This document shows positions 35,004 to 44,001 of a stretch of DNA of 64,000 bases, in pieces. The notes under the pieces are model-generated. The model was not told where the DNA came from. It ran no database searches and was given only the letters and a program-made list of their open reading frames with translations. Origin of the DNA: Sulfurimonas sp. (lineage in GTDB: Bacteria > Campylobacterota > Campylobacteria > Campylobacterales > Sulfurimonadaceae); contig NZ_CP093397.1 of the NCBI RefSeq assembly GCF_029027585.1, positions 868,001 through 932,000 on the forward strand, read 5' to 3'. Position numbers and translations under genes: made by a program. Within the stretch, counting starts at the first letter, position 1; each line of letters begins with the position of its first letter.

Positions 35004-35079
35004 TGGCAGGCACAGGGGGACTCGAACCCGCAACACCCGGATTTGGAATCCGGTGCTCTACCATTGGAGCTATGCGCCT
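35004..35079 (-). tRNA. tRNA-Trp (anticodon CCA)
   Basis: The minus strand folds into a full cloverleaf of 76 bases ending in an encoded CCA. The anticodon loop in CCGGATTCCAAATCCGG carries CCA, and the T arm is GCGGGTTCGAGTCCCCC. It lies between rpmG and secE. Confidence 0.96.
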
Positions 35080-35116
35080 AAAGTGAAACCTACTTGCAGT
35101 AAGTTCCAGACTTTTG

Positions 35117-35269
35117 TTACAGTTTCATCTCTTTGTGAACAGTATGTTCACGACAAAATTTACAATATTTTTTTACTGAGAATTTTTCAGTATGTATTTT
35201 TTTATTTTTAGTTGTGTGATAGTTTCTTCTAGTACATTTCTCACAACCTAAGTGAATTGCTTCTCTCAT
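35117..35269 (-). CDS. rpmG: 50S ribosomal protein L33 (zinc-ribbon form)
   Basis: This 50-residue protein was found by translating the gap: MREAIHLGCEKC, then TRRNYHTTKNKK, and KKYCKFCREHTVHKEMK. The two CxxC pairs (CEKC and CKFC) show it is the zinc-binding, C-plus form of L33. It binds 23S rRNA near the E site. It lies between tuf and tRNA-Trp, as in other Campylobacterota. Confidence 0.95.
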   Translation of the reverse strand: MREAIHLGCEKCTRRNYHTTKNKKIHTEKFSVKKYCKFCREHTVHKEMKL

Positions 35270-35288
35270 TTTAATTTACCTTTAAATT

Positions 35289-35313
35289 CCAAAATGGGCT
35301 TCACCCATTTTGG
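35289..35313 (-). terminator. 10-bp stem-loop after tuf
   Basis: CCAAAATGGG and CCCATTTTGG form a perfect stem with a 5-base loop, 17 bases beyond the tuf stop. Only a short AATTT follows on the minus strand, so it may be a weak terminator or a processing site between the abundant tuf message and rpmG. Confidence 0.5.
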
Positions 35314-35330
35314 TTATAGTATAGATGTTA

Positions 35331-36530
35331 TTATTTTATAATCTCTGCAACAACACCAGCACCAACTGTTCTACCACCTTCACGGATAGCGAACTTAGTA
35401 CCTTGTTCCATTGCAATTGGGTGGATAAGTTCAGCAGTAATACTAACATTATCACCTGGCATAACCATTTCTGTACCTTCTGGTAAAGTGATTGCACCTG
35501 TAACATCAGTTGTACGAACATAAAACTGAGGACGGTAACCGTTAAAGAATGGAGTATGTCTTCCACCTTCATCTTTACTTAGTACATAAATCTCAGCAGT
35601 AAATGTAGTGTGAGGAGTAATTGTACCTGGCTTACAAAGTACTTGACCACGCTCAACATCGTCTTTACCTATACCACGAACTAGAACACCACAATTATCA
35701 CCTGCAACGCCCTCATCCATTTCTTTACGGAACATTTCAATACCAGTAACAGTAGTTTTTTGAGTATCTCTAATACCTACGATTTCTATTTCTTCACCGA
35801 TTTTAACAGTACCACGCTCGATACGCCCAGTAACAACTGTACCACGACCAGAAATTGAAAAAACATCTTCAACAGGCATTAAGAAATCTTTATCAGTTTC
35901 ACGAACTGGTTCAGGAATATACTCATCAACTTGTTTCATTAGTTCTTGAATTTTTGCTGACCACTCACCAAGAGTACCAGTTTTAGCTTCTTCAAGAGCC
36001 ATAGTTGCAGAACCAGCTACGATTGGAGTATCGTCACCTGGGAAGTCATACATATCTAATAGTTCACGGATTTCCATCTCTACTAGTTCCATAAGTTCTT
36101 CATCATCAACCATATCTTCTTTGTTCATGAAAACAACGATATATGGAACACCAACTTGCTTAGAAAGAAGGATATGCTCACGAGTTTGAGGCATAGGACC
36201 ATCAGCTGCAGAAACAACTAAAATAGCACCATCCATTTGTGCAGCACCTGTAATCATGTTCTTAACATAATCCGCGTGACCTGGACAATCAACATGCGCA
36301 TAGTGACGAATGTCAGTTTCATACTCAACATGTGATGTAGCGATAGTAATACCACGCTCTCTTTCTTCTGGAGCATTATCTATTTGATCATAGTCCATAA
36401 GTTCTGCACCATTTGTTACTGCTAATACTGCAGTAATTGCTGCTGTTAATGTTGTTTTACCATGATCAACGTGACCAATAGTACCAATGTTTACATGCGG
36501 TTTATTACGCTCAAACTTTTCTTTTGCCAT
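35331..36530 (-). CDS. tuf: Translation elongation factor Tu
   Basis: The 399-residue GTPase contains [10 protein letters not shown] (G1), [39 protein letters not shown] (G3) and MNKEDM (G4), followed by the two beta-barrel domains. It delivers aminoacyl-tRNA to the ribosome. CGGAGG precedes the ATG and a TATAAT box lies about 35 bases upstream. A tRNA-Thr/Tyr/Gly/Thr cluster precedes it, so the tRNAs and tuf may be read from one transcript. Confidence 0.99.
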   Translation of the reverse strand: MAKEKFERNKPHVNIGTIGHVDHGKTTLTAAITAVLAVTNGAELMDYDQIDNAPEERERGITIATSHVEYETDIRHYAHVDCPGHADYVKNMITGAAQMDGAILVVSAADGPMPQTREHILLSKQVGVPYIVVFMNKEDMVDDEELMELVEMEIRELLDMYDFPGDDTPIVAGSATMALEEAKTGTLGEWSAKIQELMKQVDEYIPEPVRETDKDFLMPVEDVFSISGRGTVVTGRIERGTVKIGEEIEIVGIRDTQKTTVTGIEMFRKEMDEGVAGDNCGVLVRGIGKDDVERGQVLCKPGTITPHTTFTAEIYVLSKDEGGRHTPFFNGYRPQFYVRTTDVTGAITLPEGTEMVMPGDNVSITAELIHPIAMEQGTKFAIREGGRTVGAGVVAEIIK

Positions 36531-36565
36531 AGTGTCCTCCGACTTTAATTGTGAATTGAAACGGG

Positions 36566-36571
36566 ATTATA
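36566..36571 (-). promoter_or_regulatory. Candidate -10 box for tuf
   Basis: On the minus strand TTGGGTATAAT is a near-ideal extended -10 box, placing the start of transcription about 30 bases before the tuf ATG. It lies between the tRNA cluster and tuf, so tuf could be transcribed both from here and by read-through from the tRNAs. Confidence 0.6.
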
Positions 36572-36652
36572 CCCAAAAATCATTCAATTATTGCTTAACT
36601 TTCCTAAAGTATTCTCAAAAAGTTTACTTTTTGTAGCTTTAGGGGGTTGTAG

Positions 36653-36697
36653 GGACTAAAGTCCATGCTAATAAAATGGTCTTTTGCTCATTTTATT
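36653..36697 (-). terminator. Two stem-loops between tRNA-Thr(GGT) and tuf
   Basis: AATAAAATG (36670-36678) pairs with CATTTTATT (36689-36697), and GGACT pairs with AGTCC at 36653-36664. Both lie directly after tRNA-Thr(GGT) on the minus strand. They may end or process the tRNA transcript before the tuf promoter. Confidence 0.4.
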
Positions 36698-36708
36698 ATT
36701 TACAACAA

Positions 36709-36783
36709 TGGTGCTGACGGTGGGATTTGAACCCACGGCCTCTTACTTACCAAGCAAGTGCTCTACCCCTGAGCCACGACAGC
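36709..36783 (-). tRNA. tRNA-Thr (anticodon GGT)
   Basis: A 75-base cloverleaf with encoded CCA. The anticodon stem CTTGC/GTAAG encloses TTGGTAA, giving anticodon GGT for ACC/ACU codons. Acceptor stem GCTGTCG pairs with CGTCAGC with one G-T pair. It is the last of four tRNAs before tuf. Confidence 0.96.
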
Positions 36784-36941
36784 TCTTGTGCGCAATACTA
36801 AGCAATAATTGCATAATTTTTTATTTCAGTACTAGTTTTTTGTGATTAGTTTTAAAGCTATATAGATATCTATATAATATACTATATATGAAGTTAATTC
36901 GTTGAAATTGTACTTCAGCTTCCAGAAGATAATTGGTTCAA

Positions 36942-37017
<76 letters not shown>

Positions 37018-37028
37018 AGCTTCATTGA

Positions 37029-37113
37029 TGGTGGTGAGAAGAGGAGTCGAACCTCTGAACCCATAGGGAGCAGATTTACAGTCTGCCGTCGTTGGCCACT
37101 TGACTATCTCACC
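37029..37113 (-). tRNA. tRNA-Tyr (anticodon GTA)
   Basis: An 85-base class II tRNA with a long variable arm (CCCTATGGG region) and encoded CCA. The anticodon arm GCAGACTGTAAATCTGC carries GTA. Confidence 0.96.
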
Positions 37114-37161
37114 ATTTGTAATTATATCTGGTCTAACACTGTTTCTAATATTCTATTTCAA

Positions 37162-37238
37162 TGGTGCTGACACGAGGATTTGAACCCCGGGCCTGTTGAT
37201 TACAAATCAACTGCTCTAGCCAACTGAGCTATGTCAGC
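37162..37238 (-). tRNA. tRNA-Thr (anticodon TGT)
   Basis: A 77-base cloverleaf with encoded CCA. The anticodon arm GTTGATTTGTAATCAAC carries TGT, which reads ACA/ACG. It is first in the Thr-Tyr-Gly-Thr-tuf transcript order, which is conserved in Campylobacter and Helicobacter. Confidence 0.96.
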
Positions 37239-37294
37239 ATCGAAATTGAGTCAGAATTATAGTGCAAAATATTTTCAATGTCAAGAGATATTTA

Positions 37295-39217
37295 CTAAAA
37301 TTTTATAAAATCTTCATCTTTTAAAATAATAGGCTTCCATTTACCACAATATTGCTCTATTTCTTTAACAACTTTATCTAAAAAAGTTGGTTTAATATGA
37401 TTTATATATAAGTTCACATCATCTCTTTTTAACTCTTTTAATGCATCAAAAAGTAATTTTGGAGTTAAATGTTTAGAGTCAAATGCAAGTTTTGGCATAT
37501 CTGAAGGGAAAGAACATTCTATAACCATAGATGCTATATCTTTATTGTTTTGAATAATCTCTATTACATTATCTAAATCATAAGTATCTGCTGTTATTAA
37601 AACAGAGCTGTCATCTTTTTTATATATATAACCACAGCTTGGAACTGTATGATCTGTTTTAAAAGCTTTAATCGACTCACCACTTCCTATGCTGTACTCT
37701 TTATCTAGTTCTATTTCGGTGTATGTTAATGATGCGTCACTTGAGCCTTTTAATGATATTTTTGAAAAATCAGGCCAAATCAAGTCATTGAAAAAATGTT
37801 TCTTTAGTGCTTTGATAGTTTGAGGAAGAGCCATAATATTTAATGTTTTTTCTCTAATAGAGTAATAATTATCAAGTATAGATGCTATATCACTAATATG
37901 GTCAAGATGAGAATGAGTCAGCCAAATATTTTCTATATCTGCTGATTCTTCATTCATTGTTACGAGTACATTCCCAGCATCTATGACATTTTTATCATTT
38001 AAATAAAATGAACTTGTTCCAAAACCTTTAGCTCTTGTTCCATATGCTCCAAGAATTTTAATCTTTTTCTCATTCAGATTTTCTTTCACAACTTGTTCTT
38101 GATACTCATCTTTAAAATGTTCTCTTATCGCAAGTATCTCTTCTAAGTTTGTAAAAAATAGGTCCATGAGTTTAGGGTCAAAATGCTCCCCTCTTTCTTC
38201 TTTAAAAAGTTTAAATATCTTCTCATCACTCCATGCTTTTTTATAAACTCTATCTGAACCTAATGCATCAAAAACATCTGCTAAGGCTGTTATGCGTCCA
38301 TATAGATGAATCTCTTCACCTTTAAGTCCATTTGGATAACCTTTTCCATTCCATTTTTCATGATGTTCATAAGCTACTATTGCTGCAGCTTTGAGTAATG
38401 GTCTATCTGAATTTTTAATCATGCCAAAGCCAAGTTCAGCATGAGTATCCATGATTTTTCTCTCCTCCGCATTAAATCTACCTGGTTTTTTTAAAACTGC
38501 ATCTGGAATTGCAATTTTTCCAATATCGTGCATAGGAGAAGCTTGTTTTAAAAGCTCAGCCTCTTTTTCATCCATACCATATGCAAGACCTAAAATTTTA
38601 GAATACTCAGCAACTCTTTTTACATGATTTCCTGTTTCTTTACTTCGACTCTCACCAATCGCTCCCATGGTAAAAACAACTTCTTTTTGTGTATCTTCTA
38701 TCTCATTTGTCAATCTTGCAGATACTAGAGTTTCAGCAGCGTAAGTACTAGCCAACATTAGGCGTTCCATATCTCTACCATCAAAAATACCTTTAGCACC
38801 TTTATGATTTATAACTTGAAATGCCCCTATGATTTCATCATCATTATCAAACATAGGAATAACCATCATGCTTTTTGTAACATAGCCTGTTTTTTTATCT
38901 ATTTCTGGATTAAATCTATCATCTTCATAAACATCATCTATTAAAATCTTTTTTTGAGTTGAGATTGCACTTCCTACAATTCCAGAATCCATAGGCAGTC
39001 TTATAGCATCCATGCCATGCGCTACTTTTGTCCATATTTCTTGTTTTTCTTCATCAACAATCCATACAGTACATCTATCAGAAGATGTCAAAGCTCGACC
39101 CATATTCGCTAAAACCATTATAATTTCGTCGTACTCTCTTAAAGAAGATACTTCTGTCAAATAGGTAAATATAAGTTGTAATATTTCATTTGCACCCAAA
39201 CTTCTTGCATGTTTCAT
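37295..39217 (-). CDS. GAF - HD-GYP - class II cyclic-nucleotide phosphodiesterase fusion
   Basis: The 640-residue soluble protein has three parts. Residues about 20-170 are a GAF sensor. Residues about 180-370 are an HD-GYP domain with HDIGK (230-234), HHEKWNGKGYPNGLKG (from 285) and a C-terminal HFDPKL; HD-GYP domains hydrolyse cyclic-di-GMP. Residues about 385-640 are a metallo-beta-lactamase-fold domain with LTHSHLDHISDI (H435, H437, D439, H440), the signature of class II cAMP/cGMP phosphodiesterases such as yeast Pde1. All visible metal ligands are intact. It lies 12 bases downstream of the CHASE2 cyclase gene. The substrate of the last domain is inferred. Confidence 0.85.
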   Translation of the reverse strand: MKHARSLGANEILQLIFTYLTEVSSLREYDEIIMVLANMGRALTSSDRCTVWIVDEEKQEIWTKVAHGMDAIRLPMDSGIVGSAISTQKKILIDDVYEDDRFNPEIDKKTGYVTKSMMVIPMFDNDDEIIGAFQVINHKGAKGIFDGRDMERLMLASTYAAETLVSARLTNEIEDTQKEVVFTMGAIGESRSKETGNHVKRVAEYSKILGLAYGMDEKEAELLKQASPMHDIGKIAIPDAVLKKPGRFNAEERKIMDTHAELGFGMIKNSDRPLLKAAAIVAYEHHEKWNGKGYPNGLKGEEIHLYGRITALADVFDALGSDRVYKKAWSDEKIFKLFKEERGEHFDPKLMDLFFTNLEEILAIREHFKDEYQEQVVKENLNEKKIKILGAYGTRAKGFGTSSFYLNDKNVIDAGNVLVTMNEESADIENIWLTHSHLDHISDIASILDNYYSIREKTLNIMALPQTIKALKKHFFNDLIWPDFSKISLKGSSDASLTYTEIELDKEYSIGSGESIKAFKTDHTVPSCGYIYKKDDSSVLITADTYDLDNVIEIIQNNKDIASMVIECSFPSDMPKLAFDSKHLTPKLLFDALKELKRDDVNLYINHIKPTFLDKVVKEIEQYCGKWKPIILKDEDFIKF

Positions 39218-39229
39218 AATCTATTCTCC

Positions 39230-41275
39230 CTACTTTGTAGTCATTTTATGGATGCCCCACAATTGTCCATCTTTTATATTCTTTAAAAAAAACTTTGATG
39301 GATTATCATCATACTTATCAACCAAAGAACTAAATAGCATCTGTGCTTCTTCAAGCTTATCGCTCTTGTAAACACTCAATGCTTTATCATACAACTCTTT
39401 AATAGTTTTTGATTCATCATCATTTTTCATCAGTTGATAAAGAAGCACCGCCTCTTCTTTACCTTTGACTTTAACTGGTTCTATTTCTCTATATATAAAC
39501 TCTTCACTTATTTTTGCTACTGTAAACTCAGTTATCAAAATATCAACACCATAGTTTTTTGTTAAACCCTCTACTCTAGATGCTAGATTGACTCCATCGC
39601 CAATAACCGTATAGTTAAATCTACTATCAGAACCCATATTTCCTACAACCACCTCTGCTGTATTTATACCGATACCAATTTTGATAGCGTTAATGTTTTC
39701 TTTTTCTAGTTCAACATTTAAAATCTCTAATCTTTGAATCATTTCTAAAGCAGTTGTACAAGAGGCATCTGCGTGTTTTTTTATATTAACAGGTGCATTG
39801 AAAAATGCCATAACAGCATCTCCTATATATTTATCAAGCATTCCACCATTTTCTAAAACAGAATTTGTCATTGGTGTAAAATATCTATTTAAAAGGTTAA
39901 TCAAACTTACAGGGTCCATAGACTCTGAGATAGTAGTAAACCCACGAATATCGCTAAATAAGATACTAAGTTCTTTACTCTCTCCACCTAAACTCAAAGC
40001 ATCTGGGTTAGCTATGAGTTGGTCAAGTAAATCACCAGACAGATAAGAGGAAAAAGCCCCTCTCATAAACTTTGAACTTTTTTCTTGAATATTAAATGCC
40101 ACTGCTTCAACTGCAACTAAACTCAAAAATAAGGAAATAAGAGGATAAAAAAGGTCGATATAAATCATTTGTTCTACAAATAAATACCTTATATAAACAT
40201 ATAAAAGTAAATATACACTAATATTTACAGCCGCTCTATGTAAAATCTTTTTAAATACAAAAATCAATAAAAATGGAAGTAGAACCATAAAAACTATAAG
40301 ATATAAAGTTACATTTTTCGGCTCTCTAATTAGATGATTTTCTAAAAAATTTGAAATAAAAGTATAGTGAAGCAAAGGTCCTGGTATAGAACCAATAGGT
40401 GTACTTACCACATCACCCGCACCAACTTCTGTTATACCAAGTACAACGATTTTTCCTTTAAAATATTCTGGTTTTATAATGCCCTTAGCCACATCTAAAA
40501 AAGATACTATTTTATATTGCTCTTCATTATAAAAGTTTAATCTAATTAAACCCTCACTATTAAGTGGAATCTCTTTCTCCCCTATTTTTACACGATAATC
40601 ATCAACTCTCTGAATATCTTCATTAAGTTTTAGTCTTAATCCCTGAACACCCAAAGATGGATATAAAAGGTTTTGAAAATACATAGAAATTGGATAAGCT
40701 CGAAGTTTATCATCACTCGCTCTAACTGTTGAAAAACTCCCTGACATTGTGCAAGATTCTAAAATACTCAAAATATTTATCTCTGCAAAAGGAGCTGAAG
40801 CAAAATTTGGCTTAGAATATTGTGCTATTTGAGATTGAAGCAGGTCTAAAGATGAGTCACTCAAGATATCAAGCTCATCATCAGTTATATCTTGAGTAGC
40901 ATTATTTCTTAAAAAAAAGCCACATACACTTGCATTTAAAGAACTAAGTGACTCCCCTAGTATGCTGTCTTGTCCCAATGTTGTTGGTTCTGAAAAAATC
41001 ATATCCATCAAAACTACATCTGCTTGGACTAAGGCATCTATGCCTTTTGCTAATTTTTCTCTATCCCATGGCCATCTACCATATTCATTTACGCTAGGTT
41101 CATCAACTGCAACAAAAACTATGTTTGGATTTGGTTTTTTTTCTTGAAGATCGAAATTTACATCATTAAAACGAAGAGAAAAACTCTCAAATGGCTCTAC
41201 TTTATATATTTGAAGTAAAAGAGTTAATATCAATATAGGTATTAAAACACCAAGATAAAGAGCTTTTTCTTTCAT
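39230..41275 (-). CDS. CHASE2-domain class III adenylate/guanylate cyclase
   Basis: The 681-residue membrane protein has an N-terminal membrane segment (8-23), an extracytoplasmic CHASE2 sensor (about 30-320), three membrane segments (about 323-395), and a cyclase domain (about 435-600). The metal-binding aspartates are in FSDIRGFT (D442) and KYIGDAVMAF (D486). K482 and the T in NYTVIGD fit the purine-contact positions of many bacterial adenylate cyclases. N563 and R567 stabilise the transition state. A helical C-terminal tail resembles one TPR-like unit. It makes cAMP (cGMP not excluded) in response to an outside signal. It sits between the FecR-domain gene (5-base gap) and the phosphodiesterase gene (12-base gap). 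Confidence 0.9.
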   Translation of the reverse strand: MKEKALYLGVLIPILILTLLLQIYKVEPFESFSLRFNDVNFDLQEKKPNPNIVFVAVDEPSVNEYGRWPWDREKLAKGIDALVQADVVLMDMIFSEPTTLGQDSILGESLSSLNASVCGFFLRNNATQDITDDELDILSDSSLDLLQSQIAQYSKPNFASAPFAEINILSILESCTMSGSFSTVRASDDKLRAYPISMYFQNLLYPSLGVQGLRLKLNEDIQRVDDYRVKIGEKEIPLNSEGLIRLNFYNEEQYKIVSFLDVAKGIIKPEYFKGKIVVLGITEVGAGDVVSTPIGSIPGPLLHYTFISNFLENHLIREPKNVTLYLIVFMVLLPFLLIFVFKKILHRAAVNISVYLLLYVYIRYLFVEQMIYIDLFYPLISLFLSLVAVEAVAFNIQEKSSKFMRGAFSSYLSGDLLDQLIANPDALSLGGESKELSILFSDIRGFTTISESMDPVSLINLLNRYFTPMTNSVLENGGMLDKYIGDAVMAFFNAPVNIKKHADASCTTALEMIQRLEILNVELEKENINAIKIGIGINTAEVVVGNMGSDSRFNYTVIGDGVNLASRVEGLTKNYGVDILITEFTVAKISEEFIYREIEPVKVKGKEEAVLLYQLMKNDDESKTIKELYDKALSVYKSDKLEEAQMLFSSLVDKYDDNPSKFFLKNIKDGQLWGIHKMTTK

Positions 41276-41280
41276 TTATT

Positions 41281-41985
41281 TTACTTTATAGAACCCATAA
41301 GTTTTTCAAAATATTCAAATTCAGCATCATCATCTTTAGAAAAAGTTTTCTCATCAACTTTTTGCCCATCAAAAACAATAGTATTTCCAGCTTGAAGGTC
41401 AAACTCTTTTGTTAGTTCAGCTTTACCTTTGTTTTGTTCACTTAAAAACTTTTCATATTCACTCTGTTGCTTAGAAACATAGTTATTATACTCTGCTCTT
41501 ATAGCCTTTCTATAAAGCTCAAACTCCTCTTTTATGCTCTGGATTCCAACTAAACCTTCTTTTAATTTTACAGAAGATTTTTCACCAACGCTTACCACGA
41601 AAGTTGTTCCTTTGATGCCGATAATTGCAAATGGTGTTTTAACTTTAATGGCATTTTTGGAATCTCTAGAAGTGATTTTATAGTAAACTCTACCTTGAAG
41701 TTGTTCAGTAAGTTTTACAGATGCAAAAAACAGAGTTGAACTTTTATCAAGAACTAAAGTAGAGCCATCGCTAAGATTAATGACAGCACTCGCTTTTTTA
41801 CCAGTAGTTATCAAATCACCTTTTTTGATTTCTAAGCCAACTTTTACTTTGCTCTTTTTAAATGATCCTTCATTTTTGATTTTAACATTTCCATCTATAC
41901 TTTTTACACTTCCAATGCTAACACTTGCATCTAAATTTGTAAGACATACTAAAACCATAACAATAGACAATAAAAATCTTTTCAC
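41281..41985 (-). CDS. Exported FecR-domain protein
   Basis: The 234-residue protein has a signal peptide (FLLSIVMVLVCLTNLDA) and a FecR-type domain: VKIGDLITTGKKASAVINLSDGSTLVLDKSSTLFF-like beta repeats and KVKTPFAIIGIKGTTFVVSV. A charged, helical C-terminal part follows. FecR domains are periplasmic ligand- or protein-interaction modules; they often occur next to CHASE2 proteins and probably feed the sensor. It is first in the three-gene operon. Confidence 0.85.
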   Translation of the reverse strand: MKRFLLSIVMVLVCLTNLDASVSIGSVKSIDGNVKIKNEGSFKKSKVKVGLEIKKGDLITTGKKASAVINLSDGSTLVLDKSSTLFFASVKLTEQLQGRVYYKITSRDSKNAIKVKTPFAIIGIKGTTFVVSVGEKSSVKLKEGLVGIQSIKEEFELYRKAIRAEYNNYVSKQQSEYEKFLSEQNKGKAELTKEFDLQAGNTIVFDGQKVDEKTFSKDDDAEFEYFEKLMGSIK

Positions 41986-42064
41986 AATAAACCCCTATAA
42001 TTATTTTTACCTATTATATCATTTAAATTGATATAATTGGACTCTCTTAAATAAGGATTTATAA

Positions 42065-42793
42065 ATGCTAAAAATATTATTTTCACCCTCTGAAGGAAAA
42101 AACAGTGGCGGCAGTGAGTCAAAAAGAGCACTTCTTGGCTCAAATGAAGCAAGGAAAAATATTTTAGATGAGTACAATAAAATAGTTTTAAACTCTGATG
42201 AAACTCAAATAAAAAAATTATTTGGTTTTAAAAAATTTGATGATTGTAAAATCTATATGAACGATGTATGCAACTCTAGTCTTATGAGTGCCATACAAAG
42301 ATACAAAGGTGTAGCTTATAATTATTTAGATTATAACTCTCTAGATGCATCTGCACACAAATATTTAAAATTAAACACCATAATATTTTCAAACCTTTAC
42401 GGTCCTATTTTAGGTGGAGATACTATCGCAAACTACAAGGTAAAACAAGGTAATGATATTGGAGATATAATTCCTGATAAATTTTATAAAGATAGATTTT
42501 CTTATCAGCTAGATTTATTTTTAAGTAAAGATGAGATTTTAGACCTTCGTGCTGGATATTATGAGAAATTTTACAAGGTTACAAAACCCTATACAACTTT
42601 AAAATTTTTAAAAAATGGTAAGTCGGTAAGTCACTGGGCAAAAGCTTATAGAGGTTTGGTTTTAAGAGAATTAGCAAAACGAGACATACATTCTATGGAA
42701 GAGTTTATGTCACTTGAAATTGAGGGTTTAAACATTAAAGAGATAAAAGTTATAAAAAATAAAACTGAAATTATTTATGATATTGTGCAATAA
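42065..42793 (+). CDS. yaaA: YaaA/UPF0246-family peroxide stress protein
   Basis: The 242-residue protein begins with the family signature KILFSPSEGKN and has the central YKGVAYNYLDY and LYGPILGGDTIANYKVKQG motifs. E. coli YaaA lowers free iron during hydrogen peroxide stress and binds DNA; the role here is by homology. It is a single gene, divergent from the FecR operon, with AAGGA before the ATG. Confidence 0.87.
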   Translation: MLKILFSPSEGKNSGGSESKRALLGSNEARKNILDEYNKIVLNSDETQIKKLFGFKKFDDCKIYMNDVCNSSLMSAIQRYKGVAYNYLDYNSLDASAHKYLKLNTIIFSNLYGPILGGDTIANYKVKQGNDIGDIIPDKFYKDRFSYQLDLFLSKDEILDLRAGYYEKFYKVTKPYTTLKFLKNGKSVSHWAKAYRGLVLRELAKRDIHSMEEFMSLEIEGLNIKEIKVIKNKTEIIYDIVQ

Positions 42794-42798
42794 ATAAC

Positions 42799-43050
42799 TT
42801 ACGCACTAAGCAGTTGACTTGGGCGTATCATTTTATCTTCTAAAAGAGCTTTGATTAGTTTTTGTTTTGCGTAGTAGTTGTTTGTCCAAACACTAACTAA
42901 ACCATCATGAACTTTGTAGTCTAAATCTATCGCATTTTTAGAAAAGTAATCAAAAACATTCTCAACTCTAACGCCAACTTGACACTCTCGTGGAACAACA
43001 AAGCGTCCATCTTTTATAATAGTTCCGTTAATTATGCTAATCGTTGTCAT
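42799..43050 (-). CDS. Small hypothetical protein
   Basis: The 83-residue protein (ISIINGTIIKDGRFVVPRECQVGVRVENVFDYF) is soluble with no signal peptide or known motif. Its start has a strong ribosome binding site (AAGGAG). It is convergent with yaaA, 5 bases apart, and divergent from rlmB. I do not recognise the family. Confidence 0.6.
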   Translation of the reverse strand: MTTISIINGTIIKDGRFVVPRECQVGVRVENVFDYFSKNAIDLDYKVHDGLVSVWTNNYYAKQKLIKALLEDKMIRPSQLLSA

Positions 43051-43146
43051 TTTAAAACTCCTTCTTTTTATTTATAATAGAACTATAAAAAAATAAAGTG
43101 TAAAAATAGTGTAAAATGTCGTTTATAACTAAAAGAAGGATTAATT

Positions 43147-43896
43147 GTGGAAGATTCACAAGAGTATAAAGACAAAAAAGCATATTTCCAAAAGATTATT
43201 ACACTTTATGGAAGGAATGTTGTTATAGAAGCTTTGCAAGACTCCAGCATAGAGGTGCATAAACTACACCTTGCATCTAGCAATAAACCAGATGGCGCTA
43301 TAAAAACTATTTTAAGTCTAGCAAACACAAGAAATATAGAGATAACTTACCATGAAAAGAACTCTCTTTCTAGAATAAGTAAAAATGCTAAACAAGACCA
43401 AGGTGTCGCCATAGATATAATCGCACAAACTTATAAGAGTGCAAATGAAATACAAAACCTTAATAACTTTAGGCTTATCGCTTTAGATGGTATCCAAAAT
43501 CCACAAAATCTTGGAATGATTATCCGTTCTTGTGCTGCTGGAAATGTAGATGGAATAATTTTACCTAAGAAAAGTTCTGCAAAAATTTCTCCACTTGTAA
43601 TCAAAGCTAGTGCTGGGACTCTCTTTAAACTTCCTATTTACTACTGTTACTCACTTGATGAAATTTTACCAAAGCTAAAGGACACTAGTATCTACGCTCT
43701 TTCTTCTCATGCAAAGAATAGCATCTATAATGTTAAAGCAGAAAAAAAATCTATCTTCGTTTTAGGAAATGAAAGCGATGGGATAAGCCCAGAAGTTGAA
43801 AAACTTTGTAACAACTCCATCTCCATCCCAATGCAAAGAGGCGTTGAGTCACTAAATGTAGCAGTAACTGCTTCACTTTTGGCTTTTATGAGATAA
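43147..43896 (+). CDS. rlmB: TrmH-family 2'-O-ribose RNA methyltransferase, RlmB type
   Basis: The 249-residue SPOUT enzyme has an N-terminal substrate-binding domain and the knotted catalytic motifs IALDGIQNPQNLGMIIRSCAAGNVDGII (motif 1, with the N and R), FVLGNESDGIS (motif 2) and IPMQRGVESLNVAVTASLLAF (motif 3). Relatives methylate G2251 of 23S rRNA (RlmB) or tRNA G18; the exact target cannot be told from sequence. It starts at GTG with AAGAAGGA upstream. Confidence 0.85.
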   Translation: MEDSQEYKDKKAYFQKIITLYGRNVVIEALQDSSIEVHKLHLASSNKPDGAIKTILSLANTRNIEITYHEKNSLSRISKNAKQDQGVAIDIIAQTYKSANEIQNLNNFRLIALDGIQNPQNLGMIIRSCAAGNVDGIILPKKSSAKISPLVIKASAGTLFKLPIYYCYSLDEILPKLKDTSIYALSSHAKNSIYNVKAEKKSIFVLGNESDGISPEVEKLCNNSISIPMQRGVESLNVAVTASLLAFMR

Positions 43897-43913
43897 GGTT
43901 GGATTACTCCTCG

Positions 43914-43978
43914 TCACAGCTCTCCTGAGCTGTGATGTATCTCATTATTTGTAGGCATTCCATCTTGAAAAGATGGAA
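43914..43978. repeat. Two palindromic repeats after rlmB
   Basis: TCACAGCTC and GAGCTGTGA flank TCCT (43914-43935), and TTCCATCTT and AAGATGGAA flank a 3-base loop (43958-43978). They have the same plan as the repeats in priA; in the opposite orientation the first reads CTC-AGGA-GAG in its core. The arms differ between copies but remain self-complementary. They could also act as terminators for rlmB. Confidence 0.75.
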
Positions 43979-44001
43979 CGATATAACTCTATCAAGATTA
44001 T

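Noticed and set aside
35289..35313. Strong Rho-independent terminator after tuf
   Set aside because: The stem is good but the following T-run is very short, so it is listed only as a possible terminator.
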